64,000 nucleotides of DNA from Filosporella fistucella (GCA_030077755.1 JAQJZZ010000010.1:310001-374000); one strand, 5' to 3'; positions 35,157 to 47,300 are shown, numbered from the stretch's first letter. Made by a program: numbers and translations. The notes: generated by a model not told the origin, from the letters alone.

Positions 35157-35297
35157 ATGTCTTCTTTCATTGGGATGACAACAATCGACTATCTGCAGAT
35201 ATTTCGAGCAGCTGGCATCATTCTAGCTCCTATTGATGGGTGCTATCAAGTTGAAGAGTGGTTAAGAGTGCATCGTCGCGGTTCCATTTACCCGCTA

Positions 35298-35339
35298 CTC
35301 GATTTCCCGCCCACGTGCACACCCCGCTTACGTGCACAC
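35298..35339. repeat. Left terminal inverted repeat of the pogo element
   Basis: 42 bp beginning CTCGATTTCCCGCCCACGTG. It matches the reverse complement of 37831-37872 except for about two bases in the inner part. Confidence 0.9.
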
Positions 35340-35396
35340 TCTAAAATATCGATTTTTTACCCCCCACTTATTGCTTTATTAATTGATATCTCGACA

Positions 35397-37307
35397 ATGG
35401 AGGCTCGTATGATTGAAGCGCTTGCAGATTTGGATAGCCAGGAGTATCCTAATTATTCTAGGACCTCGAAAACTTATGGTTTGCAAAGGACAACGCTAAT
35501 GCGGCGTCATAAAGCTATCACTCGCTTAAGGGAGGACTTCTTGTCTTAGTCCATCCAAAACCTTACCAAAGAAGAAGAGCAGATCTTAATTAAGCAGATT
35601 AATAGGATGACTAATCGTGGCATGCCCCCTATAAGCTTAATCGTTAGGAACTTTGCAGAGGAGATCATTGGTAGAGAAGTAGGAAAAAACTGGGTCTCAT
35701 CATTCGTCCGTCGCTATAGTAAGGAGCTACTAAGCGTCTACCTTCGGAATATTGATTAAAACCGCTCAAAGTCTGAATATGAGCCCTTATATCAATATTT
35801 CTTCAATTTGGTAAGTTATTTTAATTAGTGGTTATTTATTATTCTTATTCTGGGCTTTAGGCTAATATAACCAACCCAAATGTCATAGTTCCAACGAGCA
35901 GTCGAAACCTATTATATTATCGCCGAAAACATATATAACTGGGACGAGAAGGGCTTCCTTATTGGCCAGGCGTCTATAACGCATCGTATCATAAATAAGG
36001 AGGCGTATAAGAGTGGCCGAATCAAGCAGGCCTCCCAGGATGGCAGTCGAGAGTTTATTAGCTTACTCGCATTTTGCAATCCACTTGGATGGAAGGGGTC
36101 GCCGACATTGATTTATAAGGGCGAATTAAAGGATTTATAATCAAGCTGGGTGAAGGATTTTTAGCCAGGTGACTCTGCCTACTTCGGTGTGAGCCCTAAT
36201 GGGTGGAGCTCTAATAACTTTGGAATGATATGGATTAAGGATGTGTTTAATAAAGAGACTTAATAGAGAGCCAAAAATCGACGTCGCCTTCTTATTATTG
36301 ATGGCCATTCTTCTCACGTCAATATGGCGTTCTTACGACTTTGTGACGAGCTTAGAATAATTATCCTAATCCTATCACCGCATTCTACGCACCGGCTATA
36401 ACCTCTAGATCTTGGTCTTTTCGGTCCATTAGCCACCTCGTATATAGGAAGACTCCATAGCTTAATGTATGAGAGTTTGGGCTACGTTAGCATGTCTAAA
36501 CGTATGTTTTGGAAGCTTTTTAACGAAGCATGGGAGGAATCCTTTACTAATGATAATATCAAATCTGCTTGGGCTAAAGCTGGCATTTGGCCTTTTAATC
36601 CTAACGCTATTTTGGATGCGATTAGACGACCATTACCTAAAGTGGAAGAGATGGCTATACCAAAGACTCCCTATTCCTCGAAGGCTATGAGAAAGGCACA
36701 CCGTATATATCGCATAAAGCTATCGATCACAAACCTCTAACTAATTCTCAAGGCTACGATTAAACTCTCTGCGCAATTCGAGATCGATCAACACATCAAA
36801 AAGGGGCTTATCAAGTCGCTAGAGCAGGAAAAGAAACGTGGGAAGAGAGGCAAAAAGCTTAATATGGCAGGGAAAGCTTTAAATGGATGTGATTTGTGGG
36901 GCCTAGACGAGATCGCAGAGGCGCGGCGACTTTAATAAGAAAAGGATACGATAATTGAGGAAGGCAAAGCTCGAAAAGAAGCAGATAAGAAAGCAAAGGA
37001 TGCCCAAAAGGCCGAAGAGTTTATTTAGAGGGAAATACGCAAGGCAGACCGAGCTAAAGTCGCTATACTAAATGCTGCCAAGAAAGCTATTGCACGAGAG
37101 ACATCTAAAAAGTCTAAAAAGCTAGCAACGACAATGATAATCAAGCTCCCAGTGGCGCTTAGTCCGAAAGCTTTAATTAAATCAAGTAAAAAACTCCCGC
37201 TTAGGGCCTATAAAAAAAAGGATAATGGTGTAGTGGATGTTAAGATGCCAGAGGAACCCGTGAGAGTCACATCACGTGGGAGGGTAATTAGGAGGCCAAA
37301 GAAGTAG
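35397..37307 (+). pseudogene. Pogo-family transposase, stop-ridden
   Basis: Exon 1 is 35397-35810 (helix-turn-helix region). A GTAAGT intron (35811-35888) and a long second exon follow. Catalytic residues are all visible in one frame: Asp at 35943 (Asn-Trp-Asp-Glu), Asp at 36300 (Ile-Asp-Gly-His-Ser-Ser-His) and Asp at 36408 (Pro-Leu-Asp-Leu-Gly), a DD35D spacing. In-frame stops include 35547, 35757, 36138, 36162, 36261, 36264 and 36399. Several (for example 36399, in His-Arg-Leu-stop-Pro-Leu-Asp) stand where Gln is usual. The C-terminal part is Lys-rich and ends at TAG 37307. CENP-B/pogo DDE_1-type transposases are the family. Confidence 0.85.
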
Positions 37308-37830
37308 GTTTGCAGCTTAAATACGCTTGTTCTATAGTTATTTTATACCCTTGAAACGTATTCCTGCTTATTATAACTTTATATCAACTAATTATTGAGA
37401 TATTAAGCTTAATTGGCCTTAATAATCTCGATCTTTCCTCGGTAATAAACACCTTCACCTTTATGCCACAGGAAGCTTTTAGAGCTTATAATCCGACTAT
37501 TTTAGCCCTTAGCGACAATATTAATACTATATCGTCTTATATAGCCTAAAAATAAGCCATCTAGGCTCTAAATTACCATTCTTACTTCGCCATTTATATT
37601 GCTTCTCCTTCTCTAAAAATATACCCTCTAAAAATCCGATAGGGAGCATTAAGAGGTAAGGAAGTTATTTGGGCACCTTATAAAAATCAGATAAATAAAT
37701 AAACTATTTTAATCGATTCCTAAGCATATATAGACATATTCTACTGTTTGAAACATCGCAATTGCTTATAAAGTGGTAGAGTTATAATGATTTAAGAAAT
37801 AGTGGAATCTGCGACCGATTTTTTAATGGG

Positions 37831-37872
37831 GTGTGCAAGTGAGCGGGGTGTGCACGTGGGCGGGAAATCGAG
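37831..37872. repeat. Right terminal inverted repeat of the pogo element
   Basis: 42 bp ending GGGCGGGAAATCGAG, directly followed by the TA target duplication at 37873-37874. Confidence 0.9.
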
Positions 37873-37997
37873 TACTGCAAATATGCTTAGCCCTGGGACA
37901 GTTTTCCGATTCTGTAATGATTTTCTATGCCGTGAAAACATTTCGCAGAGTGACGAAGAAACTTTGTAGAAATATATGTTTGAAGATGAACTCTTGA

Positions 37998-38750
37998 TGT
38001 TGAAATAAAGTTGGGAGAGAGAAATAGAGGTGGGATGCGCTGTGTGACAGAAAGGGAAGGAGCTCCTTCATGCGCCGCTGCTTGGCTGCTTGCCACATTC
38101 CACATTTACCAAGCCCAATGTCTTATCGTACATTTGACTACTTCAATTACCCTTGCAATGTCCATTTTAACATTGCTATGGGTCATTTTCCTTTCTGTAT
38201 CGCGTGTGCATTCTGCGGCATAAGATTTCAATTTTGCTTCCAGTTCTATGCAATAGGAGGATATCCACAGCCTGTCATTTGAGAAGTCTCTCAACCTGGA
38301 ACTCATAAGGAAATGATATTGAAGAAATTCCATTTCTATGTCGGCATCTCATTAGCATCTGGTGCATCTATTTTCGGAATCTTTGGGACCGCTCGGTGTC
38401 AGAATCTCGAAATGTCGAAACCTCCACTTGAATAAAGGAGAGTTGAGTTCGTAAAAGACGTCGCTTTATTCTCCCTTGCAATTCTTTAAATCGCAACACT
38501 TGATGTCTTTCGTGCCAGAGCTATGAATTCGACTCTGATTCTTGTTCTTTGTCGGTGAGGGTTCGAGGTGTCGAGGTCGGCCTCAAGAGCGTATACGAAA
38601 AACTGCGGTCTATCTGATGTGACAGGGCATGAGGTTTTGGCTTCTCGAGGGTATGTGCGGTTGAATCAATATTGAATGAATGGACTTCCATTCAAAAGTA
38701 TCATAAACCTTCTCATCACCATTGACTTTAACAAATTTCAATCCTTCATC
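37998..38750. other. Intergenic, 750 bp
   Basis: Small open frames on both strands (for example 38011-38223) overlap one another and do not look coding. The last 60 bp lead into the next gene. No RNA gene is seen. Confidence 0.45.
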
Positions 38751-39520
38751 ATGCCAGTCCCAAACCCAGGCGTCGTCCTCCATCTCTTGCGCAGTACAAT
38801 GGTGCGTAAATCAATTCTCTGATCACTCACCTTTTACTCATCTAACATCAAGTAGCTCACAACACCTACTGGCATTCCTCTCAATGAGCACGCCATTGAG
38901 CAATATCAGCAATTTGCCAAGAATGACCTAAACTCCAAGTACGTCACCCATATACTCAGTTCTTCTAAACGAACAGACGTTGAAACGACCCAAATTTCTC
39001 TGAGACCAGTCCTCGATCGAGGTGTTCATCATTTCATCTTACCTACTCTCTTACGAGAATATGCAGGAGCAGCGAACCGCCATTGGAGCGAAACGCGATT
39101 CCACATCTCGCAAGTGATTGAGCAATTGGCGTTGACTACTGGTCCTGTACCAATCATAGTCCATACTGACCAGAGTAATGAGCGTCGCAATATGATTGAA
39201 GTGGCAATCATCGCCCATGAGCACATTTTGTCTAAAATATCTGGTCCAGGTGTGTAATGACCTCCTTGCGAAATCTTTAAAGTTGGTACAAACATATCTC
39301 TAATGTACAAGTAGGTCATCCCTACGAGAACAATCAGTTTCCTATTGCGACAACTAAAACATATTTCATTACAAACACAGGAACTGTCTATGCCATTGGT
39401 ACCAATGAACTAGCTAGGCTCCGGGACAAATATATAGCACCAAAGTGCGGGTGTGTCTGCAAGATAGCTATCTCATGTATTGCTTTAGTCGTTGCTTTCA
39501 TCATCAGCGAGACTTTATAG
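38751..39520 (+). CDS. Small tail-anchored membrane protein, function unknown
   Basis: Three exons: 38751-38801, 38856-39249 and 39315-39520 (216 aa). Intron 1 is GTGCGT...AGTAG (phase 0) with a CTAAC branch motif. Intron 2 is GTGTGT...AGTAG (phase 1). Removing both gives one uninterrupted frame ending TAG 39520. The first 190 residues are soluble, with several His and Arg. A Cys-Gly-Cys-Val-Cys cluster at about 193-197 runs into a hydrophobic helix that ends two or three residues before the C terminus, so the protein should be tail-anchored; the Cys cluster could be palmitoylated. The family is not recognised. The good splice signals and phase agreement are the main support. Confidence 0.6.
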
Positions 39521-40415
39521 TCTTTTGAATTCTCTCTATCGTGGTTAGACATAGAGTCATAGTGCAAAGTACGAGGATCTGTCGTTGATCGGTAGTAAAG
39601 TTTGATTGTATGAAGAGTAGGGACAATGTTCATGAAGCAAAGTGAAAACTCGTTATAGAGCTTTCATCGGATTCATTATTATATAGAGCAATCCGTAGAT
39701 TAGAATTCAAAATACCTAGTCCAAGCTAGAGAATAATAGAGTTCAGGATTAATCAAGGATTTGAAGCAAGTATGAATGAAGAGGAATTCAATACCGAGCT
39801 TCTCATCAAAGACAAATCTATTCTACTCATTGCCTGTAGCACTACAGCTATTCACTCCGCGCCACAACGCCACAGTATAAAAGAATGCACCGCCGCCGTC
39901 CACAAACCGTCAAACTACCGAAGGAAAGAAGAGATCTGAGGCGGGGTCCGAACCAGTCGCTCCGCCATGTTATGCCGAGAGCAACCGGACGTCGTTTGTA
40001 TCGGTCACAGAATAAAGATTGCTCAGATGTACCTGGGAATAATTTTAGAATAGAATAGGTAGTTAAGATCCATTTTGGCGGGATAATTTGATAATAATAA
40101 AGGTAGAGACAATATTAGAAGTTGACGGCGGTGGAAAATCGATGATGGAAGAAGATATAGGGTGAAATATTATAATAAAACATTATAAACATAAAAGCGC
40201 AAATTTGCAAGATAGTTTTAAGCTCTGAAAGTCCAAAATCCTTGTGTTCGATTGTATAATATCGAACAACTGAGAATTATAGAACCTAGTTTAAACAAAG
40301 AGAGACTCTCTATACATAAAGAAACTACTAGATTCCCAAGTATTATTGAAAACTAGCAAAGTATCAAAATCTACTCGTGCTAAAACTTTCTAGTATTTGT
40401 CCTTAATAAGCTACG
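39521..40415. other. Intergenic, AT-rich, 900 bp
   Basis: The convergent 3' flanks of the tail-anchored and HAD genes. A GGTCCGAACC string at 39946-39955 recalls a tRNA T-arm but no cloverleaf forms. No gene is supported. Confidence 0.45.
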
Positions 40416-41873
40416 TCACAATTTTACATCCCTCTTCCTAATAACAGGTTTAACAGGTATCCTAGGATGATTGCCCGCCAACTTCAAACCAGTCAACTCC
40501 TCTAGCTCATCTACAGCCTCAAAGGCTTTCCCTAAATGCACTTTCAAAGTCCCAAAACCAGCTGCTTTTGCAGCTTTCAGATTCTCTCCAATATCATCTA
40601 GGAAAACAATCTCGTCCGCTTGTACACCTTCTTTCCAGCCTAATTTTTGACCTTTCTCGGTATTAGCATTTTCGAGAGCATAGTCGTTTACAGATTTCAA
40701 AGCCAGGGCGTAGATTGCTGGGTCAGGTTTGCGGAGGCTGGAGAGTGTCAGTGGAGTCGATGGAATTGATGAAAGAGAAACTCACCCGACATGTGCACTG
40801 CTGATAAATACATTGAACAGATTCCTTGGATCATCCTCTGTCTTCGTAGTCGAGAACTCGTGATCTGGTGGGAATATCATTGTATTACTCAAGGCTGCAA
40901 CAATGTATCTCCCACTTTCCTTCAACGCCTTCAAAGCTGGATACATCCATGGATCCGGTGCTCGAGACTCTCGCATCATTTCCCAGAATAGATATTCCCC
41001 ATTTATTTGAGGTAAAGGAGGTGTTTCTTTTGGTAGAGAGGGATTTTTGGCTTGTTGGATAGCATAAAAAGAGGACCAGAGTGTGGGGTTGTGAAGGTCA
41101 TTGTTGAAATTTCGAAACCATGTCGCATTCATAGGAAGTTCACCGCGTTCCATCTGGTGCCAGTAGCCATTCGGGCTAGTTTTGGAAATACAGTGGTTCA
41201 CCCACCCTGGTGGGATGTTGTGTGAGAGTTCGTAATCGAGTATTGCTTGAAAAGGGGAGACGACCTAAGGTACACATTAGCTAACAATGCAAACGTAGGT
41301 ATTGACTTCGAAATAAGGCAACGTTGAACGCATGCTCTTATTGAACACCGATATAGGGAGCTCTGCTCTATGAGGAGGTAGATTGCAGATGTAATCGCTT
41401 TAGATGTGGTGGGTCGACCGAGTTACAGAGATTGATAGCAGGTGCATTAAAGTATAGGAGATCCCGTCAAATCCTGGCTTGAATTGTGACAGCAAGAGGA
41501 GGATTGTGAATTTGACGAAGTAGACATATTCAGTTGCGCAACGGAAGACTCTCTTCCATCCAAGTTCAGCCACCTCTGCTGACCGCTTGGTTATATTATC
41601 CAATTTAGGCTTTCCGAGACGAAAAGTGTGTTTTGTAAACAGGAGTTCACCGACGTTATGTCTCACAAAAGCCAAACCATGATGGCAAGGGAAAGAAGTG
41701 GGAATCTTACACAAACACCCCCAATATCAAAAAGCCTACCCCACGATCAGTAAGATGCATAGAGCCATAAATGAGGGAGAATGTACTGACAAAACTTTTG
41801 GTTGTTTTAATGGCGGCATCATAGATTCTAAGCTGTCTAGGACGAACTCAACAGGATAATCTTCTTGGGACAT
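40416..41873 (-). CDS. HAD-superfamily hydrolase (epoxide-hydrolase N-domain type)
   Basis: Four exons on the minus strand: 41791-41873, 41711-41735, 40786-41264 and 40416-40737 (302 aa). Exon 2 is only 25 nt and encodes most of motif I, Leu-Phe-Asp-Ile-Gly-Gly-Val-Cys. Intron 2 is unusually long (446 nt). Other HAD motifs are present: motif II Ala-Leu-Ser-Asn-Thr, motif III Lys in Leu-Arg-Lys-Pro-Asp-Pro, and motif IV Phe-Leu-Asp-Asp-Ile-Gly-Glu-Asn. A helical cap lies between motifs I and II. The layout is that of the X-HAD phosphatases related to the soluble epoxide hydrolase N-terminal domain. The substrate is unknown. The start could also be the Met-Met at 41822/41819, which would shorten the N terminus by 17-18 residues. 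Confidence 0.8.
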
Positions 41874-42336
41874 AAATATTGAGAGAGATATGGGAGATAT
41901 GAAGTCAAGTTCGAAGAGGATGTTGAGATCAGGGAGCCGAGGTTCCTCCCGGTTGCTGATGTGTGGCCGCTTTTTGGGAAGACTCAAGCTGCTTTTGACA
42001 ATCACATGATCGGATATTCTATTCTGCTGTATCAAAGTCTCAATTCTATAATTTTATATGCATAGAACTTGGGAGAGAACTTGGGTGAGAATACTATCAA
42101 AAACCAGTATGAACTATTCATAATTAATTGTCGTTCTTGTTATTATTTTTCGAGTTGGCTCGAAGGTAAAAATCCCCGTCGTCGACGACCATCTTTTCTC
42201 GATCCTCTGGTGAGGCTGGCGGGGAACTTTTCGCTTAGCGTCACGCCCACACACAATATTCTGATCGCGATTTCAAAATTTCATTTCCCTTCCACATCAC
42301 GACAATCACATCCAGTAGTGCGGTCAATCTTTCAAG
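41874..42336. promoter_or_regulatory. Divergent promoter of the HAD and L5 genes
   Basis: 463 bp between the two start codons. The part next to the L5 start is C/T-rich (CTTTCAAG just before ATG), typical of strongly expressed ribosomal protein genes in fungi. I cannot place specific factor sites. Confidence 0.4.
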
Positions 42337-43471
42337 ATGGTGAGTTAACTTTACGATTATATTGTCTGCCATGTCGCAGACAATGCGCAATATGCGCAAT
42401 CATCAGAATCAGTTCCTCGAAAGAGCAGAAATGCCAAAGAGAACTTGAGAGTCCCTGCAGAATGTTCGGATCTCGATCTGAAATGTCAACTGCGGATTCG
42501 AGGGCCTGGGCTAATTGTTATTGCAGCCTTTCACCAAGCTGGTCAAGAACTCGGCCTATTACAGGTAAGCAAGCTCATTCGAAATCCATCTGCGGTTCAA
42601 TTCTGACTTCAATAGCCGTTATCAAACCAAGTACAAGCGCCGTCGTGTTGGAAAGACTGATTACTATGCACGCAAGCGTCTCATCACCCAAGCCAAGAAC
42701 AAATACAATGCGCCAAAATACCGTCTCGTTGTTCGCTTCACCAACCGCGATATTGTCATGCAAATCGTAACCTCCGAAATCACTGGTGACAAGGTCTTCT
42801 GCGCCGCATACTCTCACGAACTCAAGGCTTATGGCATTGAGCACGGTCTTACCAACTGGGCCGCCGCATACTGCACTGGTCTTCTGATCGCCCGTCGTGT
42901 TCTCAAGAAGCTCGGCATGGATGAGGATTTCGCTGGTATTGAGGAGGCTGATGGAGAGTACAAGCTCACCGAGGCTTCTGAGGAGGAGGGTCGCCGACCA
43001 TTCAAGGCATTCCTTGATGTTGGTCTTGCCCGTACTTCCACTGGTGCCCGTGTCTTTGGTGCCATGAAGGGTGCTTCTGATGGAGGCATTCTCATTCCCC
43101 ACTCCGAGAACCGTTTCCCAGGTTTCGATGTCGAAACCAAGGAACTCGATACCGACACTCTCCGCAAATACATCTTCGGTGGTCACGTCGCTGAGTACAT
43201 GGAGACTCTTGCCGATGACGATGAGGAGCGATACAAGTCCCAATTCCAGGGCTATATCGATGATGAGATTGAGGCTGATGGTTTGGAGGAGTTGTACCAA
43301 GAGGCTCACAAGCAAATCCGTGAGGACCCATTCAAGAAGGTCGATGATGCCGGCGAGAAGAAGTCCAAGGATGAGTACAAGAAGGAGTCACTCAAGTACA
43401 AGGGACGCAAGTTGACCAAGGACGAGAAGGTCGAGAGAGTCAAGGCCAAGATTGCCGAGCTCAAGGAATAA
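42337..43471 (+). CDS. RPL5: 60S ribosomal protein L5 (uL18)
   Basis: Three exons: 42337-42339, 42527-42564 and 42616-43471 (298 aa). The first exon is the ATG alone, followed by GTGAGT and a 187-nt intron. Exon 2 gives Pro-Phe-Thr-Lys-Leu-Val-Lys-Asn-Ser-Ala-Tyr-Tyr and joins in phase 2 to Arg-Tyr-Gln-Thr-Lys-Tyr. The conserved uL18 body contains Asn-Arg-Asp-Ile and Leu-Asp-Val-Gly-Leu-Ala-Arg-Thr, and the C-terminal helix is Lys/Glu-rich as in yeast L5. It binds 5S rRNA and joins the large subunit as the 5S RNP. Length matches the family (297 in yeast). I looked for snoRNA C/D boxes in intron 1 and saw none. Confidence 0.97.
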
Positions 43472-44360
43472 GCTTTCTTTCGTGCATCTTCTGGGTATTC
43501 TGGGTTTGCTCTTCTGGCATGTTGATGAGGAGTTGATGGTGGGAAAACCTTGAATGACAATGACCTTCAACAATTCGTAGTATACAGTACATTTGCATTT
43601 TCGTGACTGTGATTTTGCTTTACACATTAATTTAGCCCATACCTGATGATAAACGTGATCTACAGAGTACCGTGACTACGAAGTGGCAAAGATAGGATTT
43701 CACTCCAGTAAAAGCCCTAGAAATCTGATTACTCTATACTATGCATTAGTAGTGCAGCTGACGGTACTGTGAAACACTGCTCAGCAATTCGAAGCTGCGA
43801 TGAGGGGTAACGGTACACGATCTTCAAGAAGGCGGGAAATGGCCGCTTCGGAGAATCGAGAAATTAAAGTTCATGATAACAAGTAGCAATGAATAATAAT
43901 ATCAATCTCTGAGAGCACACCATTCTTGAGTTTGTCTTGGCAAGGACTTGTCGCCATATCGCATCGGTGTCCGATGCTCCGTATCTTTTCAAGTGAGCTT
44001 TGACATCGCTGCTTAAACCTGGCACCCCCCGATGAACGAATGACGAACGAAACGCCTTCTTCACAAACGAAAAGGTCAGGTCACAATACCGCATCGAGTA
44101 CCGAATCTTTGCACCTCCACCTACTACCTATACTTTGTACCACAGCTCCATTCACATCTCCTCCATCTTGCCTATCCGGTCTGTCCATTACAAATCACTA
44201 CCAATTCACAAGCGCATTCACGTCGTTGCGCACGATGGCTCAACCTTTGGAATGATTGCTGGCTTATCTCAGCTGAGGTTCTATCGCCGTCTACAACACC
44301 GAAGGACGCCCGATTGATAATATCCAGCAATTTTCGAATTCTGCAAGGGAAACGGCAATT
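43472..44360. other. Intergenic, 890 bp
   Basis: The 3' flank of L5 and the promoter of the LRR gene. A minus-strand open frame (43864-44094) does not read as a protein. No RNA gene or repeat is seen. Confidence 0.45.
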
Positions 44361-47300
44361 ATGGAGAGTGTTCATGGTGTTGACGTGAGTTGGATGAGCA
44401 AACACTCCAGCAATAGCAGTTCTAAAGGTACGTCTGAATGGTATCGAGGCTGGCTACAGTAGCAGCAGCAGAATGCTGTGCGACTTGGCCAACTTTTTCT
44501 GCGCAATTGAATAGGATTAACATTTATTGCATCTATAGATCACTCCCCTCGTCCGCATACCACTCTTCGCAACAATTCCTCGAATTCCCAACGAGATAAT
44601 GTCACACATAATGGGAATGGCCTCGCGACGGAGCAGCCTTCTTCACCGAAACCTATACCTAGCAGGCCAGGCTTTGGCAGAAGTACTTCCACAGAGAAGA
44701 CGGTGACATTGAATGGAAGCATACCAAAGTCCGGATCTCCATCTCCCAGCTCGTCAAGGCGGAATTCATGGCTGTCTAGCATATCCTCCAAATTCTCATC
44801 GTCTCCCGGGGCACATGCCGCTCAAACTTCACCAAATACACCTCCTCTTCCAACTATACCAGCATCTGAAGAATCACCTGTGCCTACCGGGCCAAGCGCA
44901 CCAAAAAATGCCATATTACCCCACGCCGTGAAACCTCCCGGAGATGTGCCGTATACTCCAGCGCCACCTAAAAGCACGCAACCAAATTTCTTGCAGAGCG
45001 CTCTGCGAAGGTTGTCGAGTTCTGGTGGGCAGTTAGCAGCTTCGGGGAAAGGCATACATCATGGAATATGCGAGCGACGGGTTCTGAACGTAGATCTGAA
45101 TCGTGAACGATGTCATATTTCTGAGCTGGATCAATCCAAGCTACGGAGGGTGGCATTTTGCGTAGATGTCGAAATCGCGAGTGGGCCCAAGTATTTGGAC
45201 GATGAGACTGGAGAAGACAAGAAGAAAGATCGCAAAGATAGAAAGAAAGTTGCTGAGAAGGGAGAAGGGGAGGCTCTGAAAAATCCGGAGGTAGTAGAGC
45301 AAGCAAAGGAGGGTGATGGTATTCTCAAAGCTTCGGGGGAAGACTTGAATTCTAGTGCTGATAAATTGGCACTGGCAACTACTACGGAAGTTAAGGATGA
45401 CACTCTTGAAAAGGATACAACCAAGAAGAAAGAGAAGAAAAAGCGTAGCGAAGAGGAAAGAAAGGCTCGAAAAGAGAAGAAACGGAAACTCGCTGAGGCT
45501 AATGGTACTCTTCCCGTTGAGCTGGTGAGAAATGGCAGCGATAGCTCATTAAATGAGGCGTCAACGCCCAAAACCCAGGCTTCTCCTACTACAGACCCTG
45601 CAAGGATATACAGAAGATGTTGTCAATTACGAGAAACACCAATTCTGAAGAAGATCACAGAACAACTTACTGCATCCGCTGCCAAAAATCACAGCGGAAT
45701 TGTTTGCAAACTGGATCTCACTGGCTACTGGCTACAATTACCTGATTTGGTAACATTGGGAGACTACTTGGCCGTAGTTCCTGTCAAAGAGCTTGTTATG
45801 GAGAATTGCGGACTTACTGATGAAGGTATCCGAGTCATTCTCGCTGGTCTTCTAGCAGCCAAATGTCCCGACTGGGAACGAAGGAAGGTCAAGAAAGGGA
45901 AATGGGGTGAAGTTCCTCAAGGAGGCTTCGTGGAAAGGTTGGTGCTTAAGCAAAATCCAAAAATTGGAAAGGATGGTTGGAGATATGTTGCAACATTTAT
46001 TGCAATGTGCCGCACCCTAAAATCGATGGACATATCAAAGGTTCCATTTCCTCAAGTACCACCGACCCCAGCAGCCACACCACCTGCGCATGGTCTGCCT
46101 CATCCTCATCTTCATCGCACAACCAGTACCACCAGCAGTGTTAGTACACCACCTCCAGAAATTTCTTGTATTCTTGGCAAGGCTATTGGTTCACGATTAG
46201 GAGGAAGGGAATTTGAGCTGTTGAATATGGCAGAGTGCGGTCTCACCACAGACCAACTAGGAAACCTTGTTGAGGGAATAATCAAGTCAGGTCTGCGTCG
46301 TCTCGGGATCGCCGGTAACAATATCACTCCTGAAGGTATCCAACACGTTGCTCGATATCTCCAAGAAGGGAAATGCGAGGGATTGGATCTCGGCGGAAAT
46401 GACCTCAAAGACCAACTTGGCGTAATTGCTGATGCCTTAAAAGAAGACAATCAACTTTACGCCTTGAGTCTGGCAGATTGCAAGCTTACCCCCGATTCTC
46501 TGTGGTCGCTGTTCCCTGCATTGGCGAAGCTGAGGAATTTCAAATTTATTGACTTGTCTCAAAATCATGGACTGTTCGATGCGGAGCCTAGCTCACTCTC
46601 ACTCCTTCGCAGGTATGTAAATTTTCTTATGTCAGCTTAAAGGGAACCCCGAATGCGTAAAGATTTCCCAAATTGGATGCGGTGCGGCTGAATATGCGGC
46701 TCAACCGCTTCGGTTGTTGGTTTTCGTTGGTTGACTTCAGCCCTACGTCAGCCCTACAAATCGTTGGGCTCTTTTGTTAAATGTCTGCCTTGCGATCAAG
46801 GAGGAGAATCTATTCGCTCATGTTTTGTTGGTAAATGATCATGCTGACATTGTCTCAGATATCTCCCGAAAATGCCCTCATTGAAGCGCATCCATCTTAC
46901 AGATGTCTCAATGACAGCCGAACAGGCTATCGCTTTGGCAGAAATCCTTCCGGAAAGCCCGAATCTTGCTCATGTGAACATAATGGAGAACCCAGGATTG
47001 GCGGCGCTGGCAAATGCGAAAGATGAAGCCAATCAAGAAGAGGCATGTGCCTTATACGCATCACTCATGGCCGCCGTTCGGGTCTCACAATCAATCATCT
47101 GTATTGATATCGAGGTTCCATCATCTGATTCGAGTGAGGTTGTGAAAGCCTTGGCTAAACAAGTGGTTGCTTATTGCCTTTGGAATATGGAACGTGGACC
47201 TGTAGCTGAAATCAGTGATGCTGCAGCTGCGATTACAGAACCTCATGGAGGGGAGAAGGAAGTTGCAGTTCCAGATGTTCTGCTACATCTTGTTGGGCAT

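Larger units (their letters stand above)
35298..37872 (+). mobile_element. Pogo/Fot1-like DNA transposon, full length, degenerate
   Basis: The element is 2,575 bp, bounded by 42-bp terminal inverted repeats (35298-35339 and 37831-37872) and TA target-site duplications at 35296-35297 and 37873-37874, as Tc1/mariner-superfamily pogo elements require. It carries one transposase gene on the plus strand with an intron. The transposase is broken by stop codons at positions where the family usually has Gln, as C-to-T changes at CpA (RIP) would make. The 3' 500 bp are non-coding and AT-rich. It cannot encode its own full transposase. Confidence 0.9.
35157..37997 (+). other. Open frame interrupted by the pogo element
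   Basis: An ATG at 35157 opens a frame that runs into the transposon at 35298. If the element and one TA duplicate (35298-37874) are removed, the frame continues without a stop to a TGA at 37995-37997, giving 87 residues. The tail contains hydrophobic and then basic residues. The left part holds Ala-Gly-Ile-Ile-Leu-Ala-Pro and Trp-Leu-Arg-Val. No family is recognised and a chance frame of this length is possible. Confidence 0.25.

Noticed and set aside
39940..40010. Possible tRNA on the minus strand (GGTTCGGACC T-arm-like string)
   Set aside because: The position after TTCG is not the required A, the T-stem does not pair, and no acceptor or anticodon stem forms upstream.
42340..42526. snoRNA in the first L5 intron
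   Set aside because: No convincing C box (RTGATGA) with a D box (CTGA) was found in the 187 nt.
42575..43315. 246-codon minus-strand frame
   Set aside because: It is the antisense shadow of ribosomal protein L5.
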